A program made the translations under genes and the position numbers. From positions 26,504,922 through 26,568,921 of the forward strand of contig JARWKL010000013.1 in assembly GCA_029961685.1 (NCBI GenBank): a DNA stretch of 64,000 nucleotides. The letters run 5' to 3'. Shown here piece after piece: positions 36,701-47,576 of the stretch (the stretch's first letter is position 1; each line of letters begins with the position of its first letter). Under the pieces are notes generated by a model. It ran no database searches. It had not been told where the DNA came from and worked only from the letters and a program-made list of their open reading frames with translations. The stretch is from Aristolochia californica (Eukaryota > Streptophyta > Magnoliopsida > Piperales > Aristolochiaceae).

Positions 36701-39150
36701 GGTTGACTCCCTTATTGCTTTTGATGATAAAAAAATTGAATAAATCTAAAAATTCATAAAATCAAGTATTTTAGATACTTAACCTTTAAGAGTTAATGTA
36801 TCTCAAGGTCCAAAGCTTCAAAACGACAAAACTTACTCAAGATCTCAAGCATCATTGAAGGAAGTCTCTTGAAGAAGCACCCAAAAGGAAGAAGATAACG
36901 AGAAGACTAGAGCTCAATGTAAAAGTCATATGTCAAAACTTAGTCACAATATATGAGAGTATTCCTAAACTCCCTTCTTTGAGTACAATAGTGAATATGA
37001 AGTTGTAGGTCATAAATATTACTTAGGACACGTTAGAACACTCAAACAAAATTATTTCATGCTTTTAAAGTCAATTTAGTTGATCTGGCACTAGAATTAT
37101 CAATCAACCTCTGCCAATGATCGATCATCTAGAAGTGTGCATGCCAAAAATATAAAGCATAATCAATCAATTAAAGTCGATTGTTCGATCATCCAGAACA
37201 TGACCATATCATGCAATAAAGCATCATCGATCATCCTATTTGGATTGATTGATCAATACTATCCAGGCAAACAAATTTTATATGGAATGATCGATCATCC
37301 CACCAAATTGATCAACCAGACAGAATATTGCCAGTCAGGAACATAAAGCATGATCAATCATACTTGCATTGCACAACTAGTGGGAATTCTGATTGATCGA
37401 TCATCCTCTGTCAATGATCGATTAGGAAGATAAAGCATGATCAATCATACTTGCATTGCACAGCCAGTGGGAATTCTGATTGATCGATCATCCTCTGTCA
37501 ATGATCGATCAACTTAATTTTTGAGGACCTATGGTAACATATTGATTAATCAATTCATTAATCGATAAGTCACTTTCTAATAGAAAAAAAGAGTCATTAT
37601 GGTCGATTAATCGATCAATCACTTTATAACAATAGATCATTTACTTTACTGACTTTTGCAAATGGGCAAAAAATGGCTAGTTTGGTTTGGGGAAGTTATA
37701 AATACCCCACCATACCACTCATAGAAAAGTGAATGAGTATTTATTGGCAAATACTTTGAGCGTTTACTCTCAAACTTGCAAATCTTCTCTAAAGTGCATT
37801 TGAGTGAAAGTGAGTCACAACCTTGCATATCCTTCACTCTTTCCTCTACCTATACCTTGCATTTCACATAGTCAAGCTTCTATATATTCTCATTGTGGTG
37901 AAACTAGGTGGATGTTTGGATCTCTCAAGGAGAAGGTGATTTCCAAGTAAAGGGTGTAAGTTTTCCTTTCTTTTGTTTGAATTTGTAAATTATTCATCTA
38001 GAACCTATTCAATCTAGATAGAAAGGGCCAGTTAGAGCTAAAATCTAGTAGTAATTTCTTGGAGAGATTACGATTGTAAAAACATGTATTGAGCTACACA
38101 TGACTTAAAGAGAGCCATAATCTCTTTATGTAAATTCTAGCTATTAGAGGTTTAAAATAGTGGTTTCCTAAGCAAATGTTCTTGGGAGGTGAATACAATT
38201 AGGGGAACATTGATACCAAAAATTCTCTTTGTGTTGTGGTGTGTGAATGCTTATTTTTATTGAAATTATGAACTTGCTTGATATTTTATTTACACACCTT
38301 ACATAACTTATAATTTGAAATACCACTTAGCTATATTATCATTGTGCTTAAAATCTAGTGCTCATTATCTGGCATAAAGCATGATCAATAAACCTACATG
38401 GCTTTGATTGATCTTACAGAATACAGACAGGTAGAAACACATAAAGCATGATCGATCAATGTAAATGATTAATTGATCATCCAGCAACCTACTATATTGA
38501 GTTCTAATAATGATCGATCATACCATGTACAATGATTGATCATCGAAAACTCTACATGGCCCACATCATAAAGCATGATCAATCAAATTTGATTGATCGA
38601 TCAACATAACATTTTTGACAAGTTGAGACTTTGACTAATCAATCAACAAGCTTGGGGAACACAAAAATATAGCTATTATACATGGTTGATTACTCATAAC
38701 TTTCTAGTGATTGATCAACATTTTTTGCAACTTTTTGTAAATAGGCAAAAAATGACTAGTTTGATGGGGTGACTTATACATACCATCCAAACGTCTTTTA
38801 AAAAGTAATGAGAGCATTTATTGGTAATTTATTGCATTCAACCATTATTTTTATTTGAAATTTCTTTACAAACTCATGTTTTAGAGAAAAGAGCTACAAA
38901 CTTGCAAAAACTCAATCTCTCTCAAACTCTTTATGCATACTAGCAATTCAAATTCCAGAAAATTTTTTCCTCTTGTGTATCAAAGGTTGAAGACCTAAAA
39001 ATCTCAAGGAGAATGTTTTCTCTCCAAATTTGAAGGGTGTAAGTTTTCCTTTATTTTTGTAATTTTATTGTTCCTTCTTACGACTAATCTAAAACCAGAA
39101 AATCTAGATAGGAGAGCATGCTAGCTTAATTTTTCTTTTCTCATCATTAT
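36690..39150. repeat. Two diverged direct copies rich in GATCGATCA palindromes
   Basis: The first copy (about 36690-38060) and the second (about 38350-39125) share order and sequence. Each has a region full of TGATCGATCA-like palindromes and 'CATAAAGCATGATC', then 'GGCAAAAAATG.CTAGTTTG', then 'ATCTCAAGGAGAA', then 'GGGTGTAAGTTTTCCTTT', then 'AATCTAGATA'. The start 'TGTTGACC...TTTTGATGAT' at 36690 resembles the 5' end of some plant Copia LTRs. They may be a decayed LTR pair, but no internal domain or primer-binding site was found. Confidence 0.55.
37344..37511. repeat. 87-bp tandem duplication inside the palindrome-rich region
   Basis: Copies at 37344-37422 and 37431-37511 are nearly identical, with a period of 87. 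Each contains 'TAAAGCATGATCAATCATAC', 'GTGGGAATTCTGATTGATCG' and 'CCTCTGTCAATGATCGAT'. The high identity shows that this duplication is recent relative to the surrounding repeat. Confidence 0.9.
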
Positions 39151-39437
39151 TTTGTCCAATTTGAGTGTCTTGGTAAAGAACAAAAAAATTCGAGTTTAAG
39201 GGGGAGAAGTAGAAGAAGAAGTTCAAGAAAGAGGTAACCAACCATGAAGAATTTCACGTATTATGGTAATCAAATTTATGTTACTAGAATATCCATGTGA
39301 GGAGGAGAACAAGATGAAGACACAAGCAAGATGTGAACAAGGATAAGATGAATCAAATGAAGGCAATAAAAATTTCATTTCAAGCACACAATTTCTTTTT
39401 CCAAGATTATTTGCAAAGTGAAGTTACAAACGCCAAC

Positions 39438-39691
39438 TTGAGGGAGAGTGTTAAAAGACCTCCACGTGTGTAGGGCGTCATTATGATAAATAGGACAAAC
39501 TCTTTAATAAGAGGTAGCATAACTTTGTAATTATACAAGCTGATATATATTTTTCTCCATCTTTTTTCTCTTAAGAGGTGTAGCCCTAAGGGCACCATTA
39601 ACATTATAAATATCTCTTTACAACTATAGATACGACCCAATGGGCATCAAGCTCTAGCTTCTCGAGCCTCATTTCCCTCTTAGAATTTGTC

Positions 39692-39740
<49 letters not shown>

Positions 39741-39745
39741 GTAAG
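39438..39745 (+). mobile_element. Copia-type polypurine tract and 3' LTR relic
   Basis: 'TTGAGGGAGAG' (39438-39448) is followed directly by a TGTTAAAAGACC LTR start, as in Copia 3' LTRs. The LTR runs through TA-rich and 'TCTCTTTACAACTATAGATA' sequence to a long TC repeat. Its exact end is not clear. No Copia protein was recognised upstream. Confidence 0.55.
39693..39739. repeat. (TC)n microsatellite
   Basis: About 23 TC units, close to the end of the LTR relic. Confidence 0.95.
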
Positions 39746-39749
39746 GTAC

Positions 39750-40305
39750 TAATAGGTTTGTTGATAACATAGTTTCATGTGCAGTCAATAACATAATATT
39801 AAGGCATTTGATAACATAATTTGTCCACAAAAAAACTATTATACTTAACAATGTAGTACTACGTTGTGTCTCTCCACAACACTATTTCTTAACCAAAGAA
39901 TATAATTGGCTAAATGAAATATATTCATAACACAGTTTTATGGGCAATCAATAACATAGTATTGAGATAGTTGAGAACATAGTATATTACCGATGAGTAA
40001 CATAGTATATATTTTTTTGCTCAATGCAATTCTAATGGTGTTATTTATCCACCAACAAAACAATGTACTTTACAATGTAATTCAAGGTTGTGTGGGTCCT
40101 TAAGGAACATATTTTATAGCCTACAAACATATTTTATCGAAGTGAAGCATACTGAAAATATAATATTGTGGGTAGGCAATAGCATAGTGTTGATGTACTT
40201 GACAACATAGTAACATAATATATATATTCTTATTAATAATAAAATTCTAATGGTGTCATTTGTCTACCAATAAAATATTATAATTGACAATATAGTGCAT
40301 GGTTA
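39750..40305. repeat. Three degenerate tandem units with ATAACATAGTA motifs
   Basis: Three units of about 185 bases share the order 'ATAACATAGT', 'CAATAACATAGTATTGA', 'TTCTAATGGTGT.ATTT', 'CCACCAA.AAAA', 'ACAATGTA'. Units start near 39755, 39925 and 40140. The function is unknown. Confidence 0.6.
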
Positions 40306-41076
40306 CATATATATGGGGGTAGATAACATGTGGGCTTCTTTATCATATGATAGTGTAAGAAGCCAATGATCTATATTTGGACCTTAATGACAAGTTTGAC
40401 GAGAATCTATGAATAGATTATCAATTCAGTCGATCTTGATTGTGGAAGTGAAAGCTGCAACGAAATAGAGCTTGAGCTTCCCCACTAGTTCGGAGTTTAG
40501 TTTGGACGATGAAGAGGTAATATGGTAGGGATATTTGAGTACGAACAAACATAGAGGTTACATTCATTTAATTAGTGCTCGATCCTTTTGAGTCTCTCGT
40601 AGCAACTGGCAAGCAGTACTTCAGAGCGGGGGAGAGAACCAAAAGCCTCAGGATTCAGGAATCAAGATACTCGGAGCTTTGGTTTCTTGGGAGGTTTTTC
40701 TTCATTAAGGTCTGCTCCACTTCTAATGATCTAGCCGTTTCCGATTTTTACGATTTCTGTAGAGCATTCACCGGCAAATAACTGATATTTGGAGCTCCGC
40801 CGATGATTTGATGTGGGGCCATGACTACGGATTGCTCGCTGCTCCGATTTGTTGCCGGTGGCGGATGCTCTTTTTTCTTCCGCTTGAATCCCAAAAGGGT
40901 GCTTCTCGAATTTTCCAGGGTTCTGTGTTTATCCGATAGGTGTTGGGGCTCAGGCAGGCCGGATTAGGGTTTTCCTGGATTAGATATACGTCGGGCAAGA
41001 CGGGGATTCTCGATCTGGTTTTTGTGTTCTGAACTAGGGTTTTGGTTTTCTCTGTGCTTTCTTGTTTTTGGTAGAC
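40306..41076 (+). promoter_or_regulatory. Upstream region and leader of the ZFWD gene
   Basis: AT-rich to about 40560, then GC-richer, consistent with a promoter and 5' UTR. CT-rich 'TTTGGTTTTCTCTGTGC' precedes the start codon. No TATA box is clear. Short frames here are not supported as genes. Confidence 0.4.
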
Positions 41077-44000
41077 ATGGATTTGGATAACGGTGATAGA
41101 GATGGAAACAGAAAGGTGTACCAGAGGTTTGTACCGGCATCCGGTGCCGCTGGCCGGCAACAGAAAGTGTGTTATCACTGGCTAGCAGGGAGATGCAACA
41201 GATTCCCCTGTCAGTTTTTGCATTCTGACCAGGCCCCGACTGGAATTAACGGATCTTCTAAGCGTGCGCAGCATTTTCCAGATGACGGAAATTTCCAGGG
41301 TCCCGTACGGAGAGGTCCCAATAGTGTTGGCCAAGCCGGTCCTTCCAAGTGGGGCCGTGGTCGCGGGGGAGGAAGTACCGGATTGACTCAGGCTCTTCGG
41401 AAGACAGAAAAAGTCTGCAATTATTGGGTTGGAGGGCATTGCACCTACGGGGAAAGGTGTAGATACTTGCACTCGTGGTTTGTTGGAGAAAGCTTCACAT
41501 TCTTGACATCTCTGGAAGGTCATCAGAAGGTGGTTTTATGGCCACTGTGCACATTCTTTTGGGCCCTTCACACTTTTCTTTCCGTGGAACTGAAAGAGTT
41601 TTTGTTGCAGGCTATTAGCGGAATCGCTCTTCCCTCTGGGTCTGATAAGCTTTATTCTGGGAGCAAAGATGAATCAGTTCGGGTTTGGGACTGTCAGTCT
41701 GGAAGGGTGAGGATCCATTTGGATTCTTTTCTCCTTTCCTTTTCCTCAGCAACCAGATAGATTTCTCTTTGAACTGTTTAACTGTTTAAAGTGTTTAATA
41801 TGCTCTGCTATCTGTAGTGTGCTGGGGCCTTTAATCTGGGTGGTGAAATTGGATGTATGATAAGTGAAGGCCCATGGGTGTTTGTTGGAATTCCTAACAG
41901 CATTAAGGTAAAATGGGTTAATTAGAACATACTATTTTGAAATTCTTAGTTGGAGCAGAACTTGGGTATTTGAAGTAGGCTAGCTCATTTTAACAGGTAC
42001 TGTTTTTTATTTTTTCAGGCATGGAACACTCAAATAAACACTGAGCTAAGCCTTACTGGGCCAGCTGGGCAAGTTTATTCCATGATTGTTGGCAATGAGA
42101 TGCTGTTTGCTGGAGTACAGGTGACTATTATTTTGACAGTTTAAATGTTTGTCCTTTTTACAACTTTCTCTATGTCGTCATGGTTCTTGTGGTAAGATAT
42201 GTGCTTGTAGAAATTTCCATGAGTCCCATTTTGTATTATGGGTTGATTTATTGTGCAGGATGGCAGTATTTTGGCATGGAAATTTATTGCTGCCACAAAC
42301 TGCTTTGAGCCAGCTGCTTCCCTTAATGGCCATAACCTTGCTGTTGTATCAATGATTGTTGGTACTAACAGGCTGTATTCAGGTTCCATGGACACGACAA
42401 TCAAAGTAAGTTGCCTTGGATGTTGATTCTTCTGTTCCTCTTCCAGGAAGTGCTTCTCTATTGGTGTTTGTGAGTGTTCAATGCTGAAAGTTAAATGCCC
42501 TATGTTCAACCTACTGCTTTAGTTCATCTGATATATTATGAACCTTTTATTGTGTTGTTGAATAAATGATGTGTTTCAAAACCTTGCAAGTTGGTCCTTT
42601 GAGTTAGAATTTCAAATGCATGCAATGTCAATTTGTTTTCATCATAATGGTGGTTTGCTCAGAGAAGTAAAGATTTGGAGTATTTAATTGATGGGTTAGA
42701 CAACTATGGTAGTTTTAGAGGAGTTTTTATGGAAGTTATCCAAGTTGTGTGCTTTCAAACAGTTGTAATCCAGTGATTGCTAATGATGCATTTGGAATTG
42801 ATTGTTATGACTGCTGCTATATCTTAGGCATAGGACCAATGGTGGGGTCCCTTTCGTAGTCAGTGCCTTTCAGGTGTTTAGTGGGGTTAGGCTCTGGCAA
42901 GACCTTCAGGTGTTGAGTAGGGATTTGGTAATCCATGCTAATCTTGTTTTATTCTAAGATGGACAGATGTGAATACATTGGTAGTCTGGTCTTACATAAC
43001 TTTTTGCAGATGTGACTGAACATTTTTATGGATTCTTTGCTTTATATGGGTCCTAAAATTTCTGCCAAAGGCGCCAAGAGTAATAACAAAAGTTGCTAAT
43101 TTTCTTCCATTCTTTTATTTTTTTAAATTCTGCATATTTTAAATATCCATTTTCAGTATAATGTTATCCTTTAGACCCAACTCTGTGGCCTCCAGATTGA
43201 ATTTGGTCCTACCAGCCTTTTCAGTCTGAAGGATTGTGTAGCAAGATCTATTGTTTATTTTTTATTTATTTTTGGTTGAATTCTAAGAGTCCCATTGAGG
43301 AAACAGTATGTGAGATAGAGAGAGAGAGAAGAAAGGGGAAAAGAGATTTTAGCTCAAGTGAGCTTATCCTTCTCGTCCTAACAGTGCTTTATTTGTGATA
43401 TTCGTACAGCAAGATATCCTAGTTGTATTAGGATTCAGGAAGTAGGATTGGATGCTTTACTATGGGTCTTAAATTCCAATCAACTAAAACTTATACTTAA
43501 AGTAGGATACATTGCTTTGCTATGGGTCCTAAAATTTCTGTCATAGTCAAGAGTTGTAACAAAAGTTGCTATTTTTCTTTCCTTATCTTTCTTTTAAAAA
43601 AAATAAAATTCTCTGCTTATATTAAATGCCCGTTTTCTGTTTAAGGTTTCCATTTAGAGCCAACTCAGTGATCTCCTGATTGAATTTGGCTGCATTTTCC
43701 TTTGGACTGATGGATTTTGTAGCACGATCAGTTTCTTTTCAACTCTCTTATTACGCTATTGTTACTTCAATGTTGTTTCATTTAGTTCAAAATTAGTTAT
43801 TTCTTCGGAACAAAAGAAAATATTTTTAGACCAAAAGAAAGAGGTGAATGCAGAGTTGCTGTCTTTTTTTTTTTTTTTTTTTTTTTTTTGCCCTTTTTGG
43901 GAAGAAGAGAGGAAGGGATTGTGGAAGAAAATAAGTGAAAGGGAGGATTTATGAGACCTGATCTTCTGCTTCTTTAACTACTGTCCTGTTTCTCCTATGT

Positions 44001-46807
44001 GTAAGTCTTATTTGTATATCAGCAACTAATGATTGGATGTCTTTCAGGTGTGGGACCTAGCAACTTTGCAGTGCCTTCAGACATTGACAGATCATACGTC
44101 TGTCGTTATGTCTGTTTTGTGCTGGGATCAGTTTCTAGTATCAGCTTCATTGGATCAAACTATCAAGGTCCGCATATTGATTTCTTGACATGGTAATATC
44201 AACTTTTGTCACATTTCATTGTCTATTCATCTCTTTTTTTGAAAATGTTGTTTATTAGGTATGGGCAGCTACAGAAACTGGCAATCTGGAGGTCACTTTT
44301 ACCCACTCAGAAGAACATGTAAGTTATTGCTGTCAAGCTGAGTTGTTTACTTTATTTGTTTTTCATATTTCTTCAATATGAAGTAGAGGGATCCCAATGT
44401 GGAAAGTATCCTAAGATCCCTTGAAAGTCATGAAATGTTATGATATATTAAGGGCGGGTTAGTCCACAATAAACTAGAAATGAAGTTAAGATTTCAATTC
44501 ATCTTAAATGAATTGATTCAACTTCAACTCATCATTGGGTGTTAGTGTATACGAGTTCAAGTGCATTGGAAAACAGATTCCAGTGTTTTTTTTTTTTTTT
44601 TGAGGGGGGGGCATGGCGCGATTTGAACTGGCGACCTGACACACCTAATGTAAACAGAATACCACTAGACCAAATAGCTTAGGTTAAAACAGATTCCAGT
44701 GCTAGTGCCCCAAAATGAAAAATATGATATAAACAAGAGAATGAGTAACTTTTTATAATATACTTAAATAGAACATATACCTAAGCAGATAATTAACCAA
44801 AATAAACATGGTTACTACACTTACAAGTGATTTAATGTGTAGTATTTAAATATATTAATAAACTAATTAATGAAAGACTATATTATATTACTTAATGATT
44901 ACAGTTTATTATAAATTAATATAATATTTACGTGTGACTAGAATAAATTATAAAAAATAAATAAATTATTTTTTTAATAACATAAGATATATTTTAACAT
45001 TAAAGATCACTAATTTAATACAGTAATAAAATAAAATAAAAATATATATATATGTTATTTTATCAATAACATAATATATATTTTTACGTATTATTAATTA
45101 ATAATATATTGCCACAAAATTTAAAACCTTTGGTTTAATTAATTATAGTAATGGGATAATTAAACCATAACAATTTATCAAATGTTTACTTTAACAATAT
45201 TTTAATTACGACTATTAATCACTAATTTCATTGTGATTACAAAATGAATATACTGAATAAATAAATAAAATTATTTTATAAATAACAAAATATGGATTAT
45301 TTTAAAAAATAATTATAATGAAGTTATGATGTTGGTTTAATTTTTCCTAAGTTTGGAAAAATTAAACCAATGTCGTCTTCCTCACGGCGCGGATAATGGC
45401 GGGAGACAACGGCAGACTAGCAAGCAACGGCGACGAAGGCGGCGCTCTGATGGTACGCCGAGAGGGAGAAGAGAGGGAGGTTGAGAGACTCTGCTACAGA
45501 GGCTCGGTCTCCCGTGCTTTGCGATGGTGGCTCTGCGACAGAGGCCTAGAGGGAGAAGATAGAGGGAAAAAAAATTCGGGGAGGAAGGCCAAGAAGGGAG
45601 AGAAGCCAAGAGGGAGAAGAGAGCAGGAGAAAAAAATTTCGGGAGAGGAAGGCTGAGAGGGAGGGAGCATAGAGCGAAATGAGGAAAAAAATTTCGTCGA
45701 GGGAGGGAGAGATGTGTCCCGCGCAATCGCTTCATGTGAATGATTTGAAAAATAGGTATGAAACACAATTCCCCGATTTTTGCCTGAGAAGATTACTTGG
45801 CGTGATTTAAATGAAGAGGCGCTCATTCACCACTAACGGCCTAATCGAATGAACGGAGTAATGCGCACGTAATTCATCTCTACTTCATTGTAGACTAACC
45901 CCCCCTAAGAGTGTATGATTTATGCATGTTTTATATATTCTATTGAATGTTTCTGTTGTGCAACTTTCTGTTGTTGGTATTGGTTGGAAAAGGATCATAT
46001 ATATTTTTTTTTTCTATTGAAGAATGAAACATAGTTCTATTGTAATTTAAAGGTAAACTTTAGTTATGCTGGTGGCATAAAAGACATGAAGTCAGTCTCC
46101 AAAAAATTCTTTGTACAATTGACTTCATGCAATTTGAATGTTAAAAAAAAAAAAAAGTCATTTTTGCCCTTGTGGGATCCAATTTTACAGGACATAGTAC
46201 CTAAAAACTGAAAATTTTGGTTGATTATGCCTCCCGTGGGCTGCATTGTCTTTAATAAATAGGTTCAGCACAAGTTTATCTGATCTCAAAATCAAAATTG
46301 AGCTCTTTTTAAGTGAAAATCTTTTATTTAATCAACAGGGAAGTGCTAATGACAATTATGTCTATGGCATAAGCATGATAGCACTAATGACAGTGTTGCT
46401 TTCAGTTTTCATTTGTTAACACCTCGTCTTACTAAATTTGTCATTTGTGTCAGGGTGTGCTTACCCTCTGTGGCATGCATGATGCACAAGCAAAGCCGGT
46501 ACTGCTATGTGCATGCAATGACAATTCTGTCCGGTTGTATGACCTGCCTTCGTAAGTTTAACGTGTTTTATTTGTATACTCTTGCGGTTGTCCATAACGA
46601 AAGAAAAAAAAAATGTTGTTAATTCGTTCTAATTTAAGTCTGTTTGTTTATTTGTTTAGCTTTGCTGAAAGGGGAAAGTTATTCTCCAAGGAGGAAGTGC
46701 GGGCCATCCAAATTGGTCCTGGGGGTCTATTTTTCACTGGCGATGGAGCAGGGCAAGTAAAAGTCTGGAAATGGATAGAGCAAGCAAATAATATTGGATT
46801 GGAATGA
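41077..46807 (+). CDS. ZFWD: CCCH zinc-finger and WD40-repeat protein (ZFWD family)
   Basis: Plant-specific CCCH/WD40 protein, presumed RNA-binding scaffold; the biochemical role of the family is poorly defined. Nine exons join in frame: 41077-41529, 41611-41706, 41818-41907, 42019-42120, 42259-42405, 44048-44167, 44259-44318, 46454-46551, 46660-46807 (437 residues, family length). The ATG at 41077 begins MDLDNG, as in relatives. Finger 1 uses C32, C40, C45 and H49; finger 2 uses C114, C122, C128 and H132. An Arg/Gly-rich linker (about residues 78-100) lies between them. WD40 repeats follow from 'GHQKAISGIALPSGSDKLYS' to 'FFTGDGAGQVKVWKW'. Introns 5 and 7 are enlarged, the latter by a Harbinger-like element carrying a SINE. 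All splice sites are canonical, so it is probably active. Confidence 0.95.
43037..43733. repeat. Direct repeats in ZFWD intron 5
   Basis: Copies at 43037-43255 and 43512-43733 share 'TATGGGTCCTAAAATTTCTG', 'AACAAAAGTTGCTA', 'GATTGAATTTGG' and 'GATTTTGTAGCA'-like blocks. They are diverged (many mismatches), 475 bases apart and in the same orientation. Confidence 0.7.
44452..45905. mobile_element. Non-autonomous PIF/Harbinger-like transposon, copy 3, in ZFWD intron 7
   Basis: Flanked by TAA (44449-44451 and 45906-45908). The left end is 'GGGCGGGTTAGTCCACAATA' and the complement of the right end is 'GGGGGGGTTAGTCTACAATG', about 30 bases of inverted repeat. The left arm is AT-rich. An internal hairpin (45332-45370) is followed by a GC- and GA-rich core (45375-45720). 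It is inverted relative to 34649-35867. No transposase frame is present; the longest frames lie in the low-complexity core. A SINE with its 16-bp duplication is nested at 44586-44701. It lies within an intron and does not disturb the exons. Confidence 0.88.
44586..44685 (-). mobile_element. tRNA-derived SINE with 16-bp target duplication
   Basis: On the minus strand it has a tRNA-like head with an A-box-like 'TGGTCTAGTGGTA' (about 44671-44659) and a B-box-like 'GTTCAAATC' (44628-44620), and it ends in a poly(A) tail (T-run 44586-44601). Perfect direct repeats AAAACAGATTCCAGTG flank it (44570-44585 and 44686-44701). The body is only 100 bases, short for a plant SINE. A C-rich stretch separates the B box from the tail. 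The perfect duplication suggests recent insertion. Confidence 0.9.
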
Positions 46808-47469
46808 GAAGCACACTATAGTATCAACAACGGCTGAGCAGTTTTATTCTATCAGCCATTATCATTTTTACAGTGCAATTCAGTTATCAGAGATAACCCA
46901 CGGTCTCAGAATTTTTTTGGAGAAAAAGGGTACAGGTATCAATGCCTGATAAACGCTTGAAGAGCATCTCGTTCTCAAAGAAGTCATGGTGATGAGGAAG
47001 TCTGGGTAAATCTTCTTGTAAGATGCAGTGAAGCAAATTATGGATATAATAGCTTTGACATGAACCAGGACAGTAAACTCTGTGGAGATAATTGATCAGA
47101 TGGAGGTGAGGCTCCCAGGAAAACCCTGCCTTTGCTCATGGAGAGTCTGGCAAAGTATAGCCAAATATTGTTAATCCAGTGATGTGTTTTGTATCAAAAA
47201 AAAAAAAAAAAAAAAAATTGCTTCACTAGTGGATACAGCAGAGGCCCAAATAATGAACAGGAAAATTTTAACGTGAAAGAGGTGGTGTTTTGCGTCTTTC
47301 GTCTGTAAATCTTACTGTCAGAAATGCTGGAAATGACAAGCTGTTTTCCCCATTGTTTTGTATCGAATTGAGACAGTAAGATTACTCTTTAATCTCATGC
47401 AGGAACAAAGGACTTTAAATCCATCTTAGTTTTTGACCAGTGAGAAAAATAGAGCAAATGTAGGCTCCG
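46808..47469 (+). other. ZFWD 3' UTR and downstream DNA
   Basis: Follows the stop codon at 46805-46807. A run of about 24 A lies near 47196-47218. No gene is recognised. Confidence 0.5.
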
Positions 47470-47576
47470 TTAGTGCCCCAGGAAATAAAATGTTAAATAT
47501 AAAATTATCATAAAAAATTACTAAAGGATTTTTTTCGTAAGAATTTTTAGCTAGAAAAGTATTACGGGGGCACTAA
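47470..47576. mobile_element. 107-bp MITE-like element with TTAGTGCCCC ends
   Basis: Perfect inverted 10-base ends TTAGTGCCCC and GGGGCACTAA with an AT-rich interior. It shares its termini with the element at 12148-12597. No obvious longer target duplication is seen. Confidence 0.6.

Noticed and set aside
44602..44685. tRNA gene on the minus strand
   Set aside because: It has A- and B-box-like motifs but no cloverleaf that I can fold. The poly(A) tail and 16-bp duplications show it is a SINE.
45396..45768. Protein genes in the GC-rich core of Harbinger copy 3
   Set aside because: Several frames on both strands are open at once because the core is low-complexity GA-rich DNA. They are not conserved in copies 1 and 2.
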